The notes under the pieces are model-generated. The model was not told the DNA's origin and searched no databases. It worked only from the letters and a program-made list of their open reading frames with translations. This document shows, piece after piece, positions 31,129 to 41,750 of a DNA stretch of 64,000 bases. The position numbers and the translations under genes were made by a program. Within the stretch, counting starts at the first letter, position 1; the number at the start of each line of letters is the position of its first letter. The stretch lies in NCBI GenBank assembly GCA_949358305.1, contig OX442315.1, positions 1,116,001 through 1,180,000 of the forward strand. Direction: 5' to 3'. This DNA comes from Strigamia acuminata. Its lineage: Eukaryota; Arthropoda; Chilopoda; Geophilomorpha; Linotaeniidae.

Positions 31129-32921
31129 ATGTCAAAATACGTGGAACCAACGGTTGGAAAATGCCCGATGTTAGGAATAAACAATTATGAACAATGGCGT
31201 CGTGCCATGTGCATGCTCCTGAAATCTGAAGGCCTTTGGAGACATGTCACCGAGGAAAAAGAGGCCGAATATTTACTGACCTTGACCCCAAAAGAGACCG
31301 AAAAATACAAGCTGAAGAAGGATAAGGCGTTGGGACATATTTATTGCCACGTGAGCGAGGCGAAACGCTCCACACTTGACAACGCCAATACCCCGAAAGA
31401 AGCTTGGGACATTTTGTCGAAAATCTTCGCTCCCAGTTCTCTGGCTCGTCAAGCAGCCATGAGATGGCAATTTTTGGGCTTACACCTCGAGCCAAACAAG
31501 GATATGGTCGATTTCGTGGGTCGCGTTGACCTGCACGTACGTCAACTACGAGATATGCAGGAAGAAGTGTTGGACAAGCATCATGCTTACCAATACTTGA
31601 ACCGACTACCTCCGGAATATGCCCAGGCCACATTTGCCATATATCACTGGCCTGTAGCGGATTTTACACCGGCTAAAGTGTCTGAACAGTTAATATCAGA
31701 ATATCTTCGCCTCAAATCGGTTGGTTTGCACAATGTCTCGTCGTCAGCTCATACATCTGCTCAAAATCAGCAGCAATCTCGTCAAGGATCGCGTCCACGT
31801 CGTCCGTTATCGCAAGTCAAATGCTTTAATTGTCATGAAATGGGCCACTACGCGAACAAGTGCCCGTATCCTAAACGTGACGACAGGAACCAGCAACCGA
31901 CAGCTTCTTTTCAGCGCTCCCGCAGCAAAAGCAAGAAGCGTGGCAAGAACTCGGCTCCCAAACCCGAGGACAATCGCCCGAGGGGGAGTTCTCATCCGGT
32001 TCGCAACGCAGTGTTCTTCGTAAACGCTCCGCAGATTATTGAACTTCCCGTTGCCCATCTAATGCAGTCACATGAATGGATAGTTGACTGCGGCGCCACG
32101 GACCATGTTTCCCATGTACGGTCGTGGTTTTCCGATTTCTCAAACATCGTCCCTTTTGACATCGAGCTAGGACAAGGAAAATCACAGGTGACGGGCAGAG
32201 GAAATGTTCAACTTCAAACTCGCGTGGACAATTCTCATTGCAATGTGACGTTGACGAATGTGCTTTATGCACCCAATTTTGAGGCAAATCTAATCTCTGT
32301 CTCAAGGATCGATAAAACTAATCACCATATCCATACCTACAACGGGGAGATTAATATTTATAAATCGAACATCGCTGAAACGATTCTCAGAGCCAAGGAG
32401 AAAGGAGGATTGTATTACCTGGATGGATTGTGTACTAATCCAACTGTTGCCGCCACGTCTTCACCGATAATTCAACAACCGCCTGTACAGACATTCGTCA
32501 CGACGGAAGTTGACTTCGTGAATATTCCGAAGCCAAAGAAGACAAAGCAACAGAACATCTCGGATTTTAGGATTCAAATGCCGCCATTGCTTGCGACTGA
32601 GGCCCCGACGTCAATTTCGGTTGCCACCAATCCTTTACCAATGTCACAATCCTTGCCTATCCACACCAACTCTCCAATCCACTCCTACGCTGATGTTATC
32701 CAGCACATTCCGAGTAGTCCTCCACCTACCACATCTCCTCCTATCCAATCCGCTGGTAATCCTTCTCAGTCACAAAAGAAGGTCATTACAAATCCTGTCC
32801 AATTACCAAAGAAAACCCTTGCCAATTCTGCTTCCGTCAAAGATGCAACCGGCTTGTGGCATAGACGCCTTGGTCATTTACATACCAACGCAATGCGGCA
32901 GTTAGCCAATAATGACAAAGT
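31129..32921 (+). pseudogene. Cop-B1 gag, protease, start of integrase
   Basis: The ATG at 31129 starts MSKYVEPTVGKCPMLGINNY, followed by a UBN2-like Gag (YEQWRRAMCMLLKSEGLW, HAYQYLNRLPPEYAQ). A CCHC knuckle (CFNCHEMGHYANKC) and an Arg/Ser/Lys-rich stretch come next. The protease core WIVDCGATDHVSH has Cys where the family has Ser or Thr, which may impair it. A proline/serine-rich linker leads to the first half of the GAG-pre-integrase domain (LWHRRLGHLHTNAMRQLANND). The frame is cut here by the solo LTR and continues at 33413. Confidence 0.9.
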
Positions 32922-33407
32922 TGTTGGTCTAAAGACCGTGTTTTTATCGATGAATATGTTTATACTTTGTTGATTTCGATGTTATAGTTGATTTTATGCT
33001 GTCTCGTATGTAATTCCATACCTCCGTTACACTATCCTATGATTTGTTCTTGATTTCAATGATTTGTTCACACCTAATGTTAATTTCCGGCACCAGAGTG
33101 CCACCATCACTGTTATCCAAATCCAAGATGGCGACACACACAGCCGTGTGTGTTTCTGCTGATTTCCATCCAAAATTGGACACTTTTGTAAAGTATTATG
33201 TTTATATTAAATTCCTTTTATTCTTTTAAACATTGTCGTTCATTTGGTGCACATTTCAGTGCATTTACAGTGCATATAAGCGACCTTACGTCGCGCACTT
33301 TGTCCGCACACGATACGGATCGTATCGTCGCCGCCCGCGCGTGTAGCGCGGCTCCATTCACGCTTCCAATCGGTGATTACCGATATTTTGCGCATTCTCT
33401 GTCTACA
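32922..33407 (+). mobile_element. solo LTR of the Cop-B family inside Cop-B1
   Basis: It starts TGTTGGTCTAAAGACCG and ends GTCTACA, with AAAGT duplicated at 32917-32921 and 33408-33412. It shares the CCAAGATGGCG element, the CACACACAGCCGTGTGTG hairpin and the end region with the Cop-B LTRs. Its U3 start is closer to Cop-B2 (TCTAAAGACC) than to Cop-B1 (TCTAAAGTAG). It splits the pre-integrase domain; the reading frame is continuous across the empty site. Confidence 0.9.
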
Positions 33408-33412
33408 AAAGT

Positions 33413-36400
33413 GTATGGACTCGAACCAGCGGAAGTGTCGCAAGAATTGGCGTGCAACGACTGCCGCCTGGCGAAATCCATTAGAGCTTCTCATAAGCCG
33501 GACTTACATCCTTCTACATCTCAGCCCCTCGATCTCTTACACATGGACGTGTGGGGACCGTATCCGGTTACTTCATTTGGGGGCGCTCGTTTCGTTTTTA
33601 TCGTCATTGACGACGCGACGCGATACACCTGGATCAAGCCTTTGGCTCAAAAATCTCAAGTCTTCTCGTGCTTCAAGGAAATCGTCGCCAGGGTCGAGCG
33701 CGTTGCGAACACGCGCATCAAAGCCATTCGATCAGATAGGGGCGGCGAATTCATGTCCAATGAATTTCAACAGTACTTGAAGGAAAAGGGGATCCAGGGA
33801 CAGTGAACGAATCCGTCAAGCCCTCAAATGAACGGCACAGCCGAAAGGATTAACCGGACAATGGTTGACCACATCAGAGCTGTTTTGCAGGAGACACAAC
33901 TTCCCGCAGGTTTATGGGCTGAACTCGCTGTTAACTTCGCGTACATTAAAAACCGAAGTCCACATTCCCGTTTGAATAACCAAGTGCCATACATACTTTG
34001 GCGTCAGCGTGCCCTTTCCTTGCGTCACTTGAGGAAAATTGGATCCAAGTGCTGGGTGCACTTCACTGCACCGGGACGCAAAAAGCTCGAACCACGTGCT
34101 TGGGAAGGTTTCCTCGTAGGCTACGCCACTGGCACACGTGGTTACCGCATATGGAACCCCATGGACAATAGCGTAACGGAATCAACTCACGTGCGCATTG
34201 ATGAACATCAATCTTATAAAAGAACATTGAAAAGTCAAAATGGTCATCGTAACCAAACCTTTGAGGAACCCGACGTTGGTCAACAACAGCATGTGTCATT
34301 CGATGACAACATCCACTATTTGGATTGGCCAAAAGCCGACTCTGATGGGGATTCATCGAGTGCATCGGATGATGATGATGACGACGATGATGGAAACGGA
34401 TCAGTTTCGAAATCGATATCCATCCCACTAGTGCACATTTCCCCGCTTAACACACCTGAACGTCAGTTAGTAGAAGCGTGTGCACTGAAAGGACCAGATT
34501 CTGCGAGTTTAGGACGAGCAACATCGTATCCAATCCTTTTTGATGAGGAAGGGCAAGATACTGACAATGATGCAGAACAAATTGCTGAAGACATTGTTCA
34601 GGCGGATGCAGCTGAATTGCAGCAAATGCCATCCACGCATGTTTCTCCTGAAGTCTCTCAAACTAGCTCTCCTGGACTTTCACCGCCTGGTTCACCGTTA
34701 CGTTTCGTCACAACACGCAGAAGAGCCGGCCAGAATATTTTGCATCACACTATGCCAATCTTCGATCAGGGTGCAATGTCCCCATTACCCCAAGGTGCCA
34801 CATTTGTCGAGGCCCCCTCGGCCGGCAGAACATCTTTCTTCTGGCGTTATATTGGTCGTGATACGATCTTCCGTCGATGGGTTCGCGAAGAACATTTGCG
34901 AAAGGATCAACGACCTGGATGCATCGATACCGATGTTTACTATTTTCCGGAACCGAATCTTCGACTTAGATCCAGAAAAGAGGTTGAAGATTTTTGTGTT
35001 ATGAATGATCTCCCATACGATTCGGAACTCTTCTTTTTCGGAAACATTGAACACACAATACCTACGATTCCTGCAGCTCGACATGTCGCACATCTTTGCC
35101 GAACTGAACCGTCATCGTATGCCGAAATCCCAAGATTCAACGATGCCCCAAAGTGGCGTGAAGCCATTGATGAAGAGTTAGGCACGTTCAAAGAGAGGCA
35201 AATTTATCAAAAAGTTCCGAGGCCGCCCGATACTACAGTCTTAGGCTGTAAATGGATTTTCAAGTTGAAATCGGACGTGACCGGCAAAGTGACTCGCTAT
35301 CGTGCTCGACTCGTCGCGCAAGGCTTCCGCCAAACCATCGTGGTTGACTACGACGAGGTTTTTAGTCCCGTCGTGAATTTTGTCTTGATCCGACTGTTCT
35401 TCTGTCTTCTAGTCGTCCTCAGAGGATGGAAAGATGCTCACCTCGACGTCAAATGTGCATACCTGTATGGGGACCTGAAGCACAAGGTATACATGCGCAT
35501 CCCCGCAGGTGCAACCTGTACGAATCCCAACAACGTATGGTTGCTCATCAAATCTCTCTATGGTCTTCACCAGAGTGGGAGACAATGGTACGAAAAGTTG
35601 GATGAGACCCTTCGAGCCCTCGGTTTCCGGAAGATGCCTGCATGCAATTGCGTGTATATTTACGGCAATTGTGCCGTTATGTTAGTCTACGTGGATGACA
35701 TCGTTCTATTCTACGCTTCCGACACCGTATTAGCCCGGATCATCCGACTCATCTCGTCCAAGTTCGACATTGTTAACCTTGGTCCCATCACGAAGCTATT
35801 GGGCGTCGAGTTCATTCGAGACGCTGGTCGAACCTTCATCACGCAACGCGCCTACATCGCAAAGCTCGTTAAGAAGTTCGAGGTCTCTATCAATCGCCTC
35901 GTGAAGGTCCCCGTCACACCCGGGACAACGCTCGTGAAGGGGTCAACCGAAAATCTACCGGACTTTCCTTACCGATCTCTCATCGGTTCGCTCTTATTTC
36001 TCGCGTCGAGAACACGCCCCGACATCTTATTTTCGGTTATTTCGCTGAGCCAATTCAGCACATGTTACGACAAGACGCATATCCGAGCTCTCCTCCAAGT
36101 CCTTCAATACGTGGCCAACACTATCGACTATCGTATCGAACTTTCCGGCTGCAATTCTAGCCAACTGTGGGCTTTTACGGATGCGTCGTGGGCGAGCGAA
36201 ACAGCAACGTCTCTAAGTTTCGGTGGCTTTATCAACTTCATCGGAAATGTGCCAATTGGCTGGTCGTGCCGAAAGCAATCCACGGTTGCATGTTCCACCA
36301 TGGAGGCAGAGTTCATCGCCCTGGTGGAATGTGTGAAAGAATCGTTCTGGCTCGACAACATTTATACCGAATTTCCGATTCTCGACAGACAATCCCGACC

Positions 36401-36629
36401 GATCATCTATTCCGACGCCCTCGCAGCCATCCAGTTTACTTCGAATGACGTGGAGAATTCAAAGACGAAACATATCCGCGTCAAATATCATTGGCTAAGA
36501 GAGTGGTTTACGGCGGGATGTTTCGACCTACATAAAGTATCCGGTGAACAGAACGTTGCGGACATTTTCACCAAATGGCTTAGTTCCGAACGTTTGAAAT
36601 CATTGATCTCCAAGATCTTTCGACACTGA
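33413..36629 (+). pseudogene. Cop-B1 integrase, reverse transcriptase, RNase H
   Basis: The frame resumes with VYGLEPAEVSQELACNDC (zinc domain) and the integrase (HMDVWGP, RSDRGGEF). A TGA at 33804-33806 ends it; Cop-B2 has an arginine codon there. After the stop the same frame continues: NGTAERINR (catalytic E), a long acidic/serine linker, RT (SLYGLHQSGRQWYE, catalytic YVDD) and RNase H (FTDASWA, MEAEF, YSDALA, EQNVADIFTKWL), with the stop at 36629. One nonsense change is the only coding lesion seen here. Confidence 0.9.
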
Positions 36630-36872
36630 ATTCACCGTGACTTTATCGTGACAATCCTATTTTATTTTCCCGATTGTGAGGATCATCGAGTTCCAGTGGG
36701 AATATTCGGGCTTTCGTAGCGTTCTTCAATAACAGTACCCGGCTCGATGATTCGGCTTTATTATTTTCCCTTTTTCGATCTCATATGCACTGTAATTCCA
36801 GTATCCGATTGTTATTTCCCCTGATCCTATTTCAATCGAAAGGGGGAATTGTTGGTCTAAAGTAGTCCAAAT
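36630..36872 (+). repeat. Cop-B1 3' UTR, polypurine tract and 23 bp of the 3' LTR
   Basis: The tract CGAAAGGGGGAATT lies just before TGTTGGTCTAAAGTAGTCC at 36850. The match to the 5' LTR stops after CCAAAT at 36872, where the terminal TGTCGTGATTC of another LTR begins. Confidence 0.8.
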
Positions 36873-37480
36873 TGTCGTGATTCGACTTCGCGGTTAGAAT
36901 AACAAAGTAATCGGGACTCAGGAATTAAATGGAAATGTCTTCCTTTATTAAATACACTCACTATAGATAATATGATAATACTGTAGTCGGTCTTCGGGTT
37001 CGGGTGCGAACACGATTTGCTGCTGATATCGATTAGGCCTAAATCGATGTAGGCTTACGCGTGGTCCGTTGTCTGGTTGTCTAGGGTTGAGCACGCGTGT
37101 TCTGGTGAACGCGTGGGAACTCGATTCGTTCGAGTTAAACGTTGGGTTCGTTCTCACGTAGTCTGTCTACGTTTAACGAAATGGCTGGCTACAGTCGTAA
37201 TATTCAGCGGGCACCGGTCCTCGATCAATCCGTGAAACGGCCTGAAAGGTGAGGTAGTGGTGCTGGTGCTGAAAGTGGTAACTGTAATGTCACTTCCGGT
37301 CAAGCCTTGGTCATATATACTGACCGGAAGTGACGTGTACGCAAATTGTCATGATTATGTAGGCTCGCAGAAACCCGGGACTAGTCAGTCTAGTCTGGGT
37401 CTCGAGCGCCCTCTGGTAACTAATCTTAATATCGTAATATTTACCAATACTTACGTTTCAGGTGATCTTGAATCACCACA
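36873..37480 (-). repeat. LTR of minus-strand element Elt-U (608 bp)
   Basis: On the minus strand it starts TGTGGTGATTC and ends GAATCACGACA, so the ends are near-perfect inverted repeats bounded by TG and CA. It contains the palindromic GGTCAGTATATATGACC (TATA-like) and AATAAAGG near its far end. It follows the ORF at 37628-38477 in the sense of a 3' LTR. The matching 5' LTR is not in the window, so the assignment rests on structure only. Confidence 0.6.
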
Positions 37481-37627
37481 CGTCCTTCTCTTAGAATAAA
37501 CATCGGGGTATTTACAAAAAGATAATTTATTTTGATTATACATGAGGTAAGAAAGACTTAATTGCTCTTATGAACTTGTATCAAGAAAAGAATCATGGTA
37601 ATCAGGTACAAGCATCACCGTTCCGCA

Positions 37628-38477
37628 TTACTGTTTTTTCAGGTTGTCGGCATAACTCTCCTTCTCTTCCGTACTTGGTTTGTCCAGGTTTGGGGAGGAG
37701 GTTAGTTTTGAGGAGAAGTCGTTCGGGTCCTCACTCTCGTTCAGGTAGAAGCGGAGATGTCCTGGTGGTTCCAGTGGGTTTCCTCTTCTTTCGTGGACCC
37801 AGATTTGTGGTAAGAAGGCGGACATCCCCTGGTTTGTATGATGGATTCTCTGTGCTTCTGCTACGCTTCTTGGTGGGCGATGAGCCCTGAGGAGTCTCTG
37901 GTGCTGGATGAAACACTCTCCTCCTGGTCCTGCCATGATAGCTAGCTCCAGCCAAGTGTAGAGAGATGAGCCCCTCTCTGGGGACTCCTTTAGTTTCTTC
38001 TCCGTGTCGGCCGTTAAGGAGAGTCCCGGATAAAAAAGTTGGAGTCTGGGATCGATTCTAGGCGGGGTGACCTTCTCGATTCTGGATTTTGGTCGTAATA
38101 TCCTGGGCTTGGCCTTCTTTCTCTCGGTCGTTACTGGTTGGACCAGTGTCAACGAAGTGTCTTCGCTTTCGGGCGGAGGCGGTGGCGCTTGTGGCTCCGG
38201 AATCACGGTCTCTATGACTTCGTCAATCGTCGGTAGCGCGGACGGTGTTTGACGTTTGCAGGAGCGAACGATTTGGTACGACGCTTCTGGGTCCGGGTCT
38301 TGTTGCACCATCTGGTCCCGAATTACGGCGGCCGAAGGTACGAGGCGTGACCAGGTTTCGACTAATGCGGGTGGCAATTGAAACCCCTCATGAGCTGCGA
38401 CGATCCACGCTGCGATTGCTTGTCGCGCGTTTCGGAAGGTTGCGGGCGCGAGCAGGAAAGACATATTATCTGTGATC
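37628..38477 (-). pseudogene. Elt-U ORF, C-terminal part
   Basis: About 283 residues ending at 37628, with no stop. It begins ITDNMSFLLAPATFRNARQA and contains a proline-rich segment (EPQAPPPPPESED), a basic stretch (RKKAKPRILRPKSR) and a region with tryptophans and histidines (GSSLYTWLELAIMAGPGGE, HQRLLRAHRPPRS). I do not recognise a family. Codon structure and length argue for real coding. Upstream it continues at 56083, on the far side of Gyp-L, in a compatible frame, so Gyp-L (TSD ACGA) split it. Its position before an LTR suggests a structural or accessory retroelement protein. Confidence 0.6.
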
Positions 38478-39365
38478 ACGATGTGATGATTTCAAATCCG
38501 TATTTATCAATGTTCACAATAGATGGCGCTGTTTACCAAACGCGCGTAATTCAAACTCGATAAAACTAAAAAGTGTGATAAATAATTATTTAGACACGGT
38601 GAATAAAATATAACTATTTTATTCGACATAAACTAAGTATTAATTACTTGATGATGTTGATTCTGTTGAATCAATATCCACATTACTTACCTGTCGAAGG
38701 GAACCAATCGGACCCTTCCGGACCCCAACTGGGCCCATCTGGACATAGTCATATATTAGGTCCGGACTAGTGACCCACGAATCCGCCGATTCGTACGCTG
38801 ATTGGCTGTCGCCAATCTAGTAGTTCTACAGAACTATATAAGCATCAGTTTCTCACCCACTAATCCCCCTGGCTTGATAACTGAACTTGTATATTGTCTG
38901 TAGTTGAATTGTTATCGTTTGATTTCATTATTCTCTATCGACACATCAGGCCACCTCAGCTCTCCACAGTTAGTATTCATTACTATTTTGTTATTGCTGT
39001 TGTAGGGCTATTTCGGGAAGGCTAACTCCGGTAATAGACATGCATTCGCATGAAATGGCCCCGTAACGTTAGCCAGCTGTTCTACGGGACAGTAGGATTT
39101 CGTACGGTGGCTTAATATAACGGTCGTATACAGTACGACCTTGCTAAATGAAAGTAGGTCCCTCAGCTAACTGGCCTCAGTCCGCTGCAGGATGGTTGTT
39201 GTAAACAGCCCTCGCAGGTTCCCGTCTTTTCTCGATTGGTCCTTCCGCACGTTAAAAGTCGGTAAAAGCCTAATATACAGGTAACACGCCGGGTTGGTAG
39301 CCCGTGAGTAATATCTAAAGATGTTGCGATAAAACAACTACCTGGATAATGGTAATCCAATGGCA

Positions 39366-39938
39366 TGTAGCAGAGGACGAAAAACAGGCACGAATTATCG
39401 TGCAAAACGACGAAAAAAGGTCGAAAAGAAAGTTTCGGGATCGGTAGTGACGCCGTACGTGCGTACGCACTTAACGGCAATGGAGCTACGTCTACACGAC
39501 GTGCGTGGCCACAAACAACGAAATAACGACGCTGTGCACTTATAACAAACGTGCACAGTGATTAAAAGCATAAACAAATTTAATTAACGAAATAAAACTT
39601 ACAAAAGGAACCATTATTTGATGGGAAACACAGTGGTGGCTTGCAAACCAAGCAAGCGGCCATGTTGAGTGAAAAAAGATAAGTAAACGCCAACTGGTGG
39701 CGGAATTAAACATTAACAATGTCAGAAAAGATACAAACAGCATTGTACCTAATGCTAATAAATACGGCATCGTGCTTTAAGCACGGAAATACAGAAAACA
39801 CAATGGAATTACGATATAACGCGATTAAGAAACGAAATACATTTGAATATTGTTATAAAACAATGAAACATTGGATGAAATGATCAAACAATGATATATG
39901 AACGCATTCTGGAGTAAATGACGTTAACTACATCAACA
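39366..39938 (-). repeat. LTR of the copia derivative (573 bp)
   Basis: On the minus strand it starts TGTTGATGTAGTTAACG after GGGGGGATT and ends CCTCTGCTACA. The U5 end is shared with the Cop-B LTRs; the rest is diverged. Confidence 0.82.
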
Positions 39939-40323
39939 AATCCCCCCATACTCCAGAATGGGTTTTACAAATCAGTAATAAAATAAAACAGAACACGAGT
40001 ATTTACGGTGTCTGACAAAATAGAAAACAATAAAGATCGGAATTATCGTGTCGGGTACTTTCGTTTACATCACTTAACTAAGCTCAGAATTCCCAATCTA
40101 ACTACACGATAAAACCTCGAATCCGGTAAAATAAACAAGGAATGTCCGAAAATACGATGGGAAATAAAGATGTCGTAGTCGGTTACTGGCAGAAGATTCC
40201 CGAAGTGAGCTTCCGAAGTCGATCAGATGGTAGCCATTTTGTAAAAATGTCCGCTACGTTATCATCACCCGGGATCTTCCGTAAATCGAATACTTTTGCC
40301 ACAAACCATCCTCTGCTACCAAC

Positions 40324-40446
40324 TGTAGCAGAGGACGAAAAACAATGATCTTCCCGTGACAACGTTTTTCCTGTTACCAGCTACGTTTTCAAACGTAGGC
40401 CAACGTTTTGACACGGGAAGATCATTGTTTTTCGTCCTCTGCTACA
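40324..40446. repeat. 123-bp palindrome replacing an LTR
   Basis: The arms of 35 bp are perfect inverted copies: TGTAGCAGAGGACGAAAAAC then AATGATCTTCCCGTG. The interior holds a smaller hairpin CTACGTTTTCAAACGTAG. The outer 20-22 bp of each arm equals the U5 end of the LTR at 39366. Confidence 0.92.
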
Positions 40447-40644
40447 TGGCAGTGGCCAATTAATATTTTACCCGGTGCTCGATCAGTGGATCCCGCCATC
40501 GTAAGGCATGCTGGCGGATGGAGGAGTCAAATCCTCCCGCGATGGTTCTCTCGACCGTCGTGACGGTCCCCGCCCAATTAATATTTATATAACAATTCAT
40601 TTGTTATATTATTTTAATCACTTGACTTTTATTCATTTTAAAAC

Positions 40645-40857
40645 ATGGAATATTCTGCCGAATATTCCTATTCACGCGAAGGACTCTTCGCATTATTAGA
40701 TACTCGAGCTGCGGACCGAATACGACTCCGTAGCGCTATTTGTGACGATGCCGCAAGTCAGCCGTATTCCTCTGGCTTCGCCCGGATCCTCAACCAGTTG
40801 ATGCCACCCGTTTACACGCGTCAAGAACCCATCTTTGTTATTGTTATTATTCAGTAA
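40645..40857 (+). CDS. small ORF within Gyp-L 5' LTR (70 aa)
   Basis: The ATG (AAACATGG) opens a 70-residue frame, MEYSAEYSYSREGLFALLD and onward, ending in VIVIIQ. The same frame is present in the 3' LTR, as expected from LTR duplication, so conservation between them is not independent evidence. It could be an upstream ORF of the element transcript or chance. No family is recognised. Confidence 0.3.
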   Translation: MEYSAEYSYSREGLFALLDTRAADRIRLRSAICDDAASQPYSSGFARILNQLMPPVYTRQEPIFVIVIIQ

Positions 40858-41045
40858 TAAATATGTTATGTCACACCAAGAAACTGTAAGTTATTTCTGC
40901 TCAGTCATGAATTCATATTTTTACACGGACTTCTGTAAGCTTATCTCGGTTAGGTTGTTGCTACTCCTAGCAACGTCTTGTTTAAACCGATTATTTATCT
41001 ATCTTAAATGGCTATTAAATCAGCCAAAAGTAGAATCGTCACAAG

Positions 41046-41063
41046 TGGAGGTTCTACCGAGAT
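41046..41063 (+). promoter_or_regulatory. Gyp-L primer binding site, probably tRNA-Gln
   Basis: TGGAGGTTCTACCGAGAT starts two bases after the LTR. It is complementary, with one mismatch, to the 3' end of eukaryotic tRNA-Gln (ATCTCGGTGGAACCTCCA, from memory). Confidence 0.75.
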
Positions 41064-41750
41064 AGTCTGCCTAAATTTAAAATAAATTTTGAAGTTTTGT
41101 GTGCCTATGATGAATTCGAGTAGTGTAATTTTGCAGTAAATTTTTTGTGTGTAAAATAAATTTCGTTTGAGATTTATAAGTGTCTAATATATTTTATTTT
41201 TGTCTTAAATTTTGTTGAAAAGATAATAAGTGTAACTCACTTTGTTCTTTATTCTCCGCCGTGGAAATTATACGTTTTAACAAAATAATAATTTCTACCG
41301 CGTGGTCAGGCCTAAAGGCCTAACCCCGAGAACGGAAAATCTTGCCCGAACTTGTTAAAGTTGACCCCGCCCGGGTGGCATCATTTTGTCGTTGACAATA
41401 TGACAAAACCACGCGGTTGGGCCTAATTTTGAAAAGTTCGACTTTGACGGAATTCTTAAAGAATTCTATCAATTTGACAATCGCTCTATTTTTGGAATGT
41501 TTTAAATAAGTAATTTTGCTTGAGACTTCAAGTTAAACCTAAATTTATTTGCCTAAATAAATTAGAAAGAAAATTGACATTTTCTCCGAGAAGTAAAATT
41601 TATATTTTATTCAGAATAGGTTTATCTTATTTTACAGACTTGATCTACATTAAAATGTTGGTTGAAAATCGTGATCTCAAGCCATTGAAATCGGATTTTA
41701 TGAATGGAATACCATTCGGATTTTAGCGAAGAAGAATTCTCGCTGTTGTG
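41064..41750 (+). other. Gyp-L leader, first part
   Basis: AT-rich non-coding leader between the primer site and the foldback insertion. The leader continues at 44132-44532. Confidence 0.7.

Larger units (their letters stand above)
29533..36872 (+). mobile_element. Cop-B1, Ty1/copia retrotransposon, 3' LTR truncated
   Basis: The 5' LTR (29533-30069), initiator-Met primer site, leader, a single gag-pol polyprotein frame, a polypurine tract and the first 23 bp of the 3' LTR are present. The 3' LTR is cut off at 36873 by another element. The coding region is interrupted by a solo LTR (32922-33407) and a premature TGA (33804-33806). Without the solo LTR the internal part is otherwise continuous. 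It is inactive. Cop-B2 is a more decayed relative. Confidence 0.92.
39366..40446 (-). mobile_element. internally deleted copia derivative with a snap-back end
   Basis: The target duplication TGGCA lies at 39361-39365 and 40447-40451. On the minus strand the order is: a 123-bp palindrome (40324-40446), primer site TGGTAGCAGAGG (40310-40321), the last part of copia RNase H (FDLRKIPGDDNVADIFTKWL and onward), a 3' UTR, polypurine GGGGGGATT and one complete LTR (39366-39938). Nearly all of gag and pol is missing. The 5' LTR is replaced by the palindrome, so both outer ends of the insertion are U5-type ends (TGTAGCAGAGGACGAAAAAC inverted). The pol remnant groups it with the Cop-B family. Confidence 0.85.
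38482..41043 (+). repeat. Gyp-L 5' LTR (about 1476 bp plus a 1086-bp insertion)
   Basis: Nearly identical to 54323-56078 except for the insertion and for the lack of a 280-bp segment present in the 3' LTR (about 55331-55610). That segment lies between two copies of a GTGACGGTCCCCGCCC-ended unit, so its loss by recombination between direct repeats is likely. It contains TAGATGGCGCT at 38520. Confidence 0.92.

Noticed and set aside
36948-38563. Plus-strand ORFs of 60-106 residues opposite Elt-U
   Set aside because: They have no domains and lie antisense to a long, better-supported minus-strand frame.
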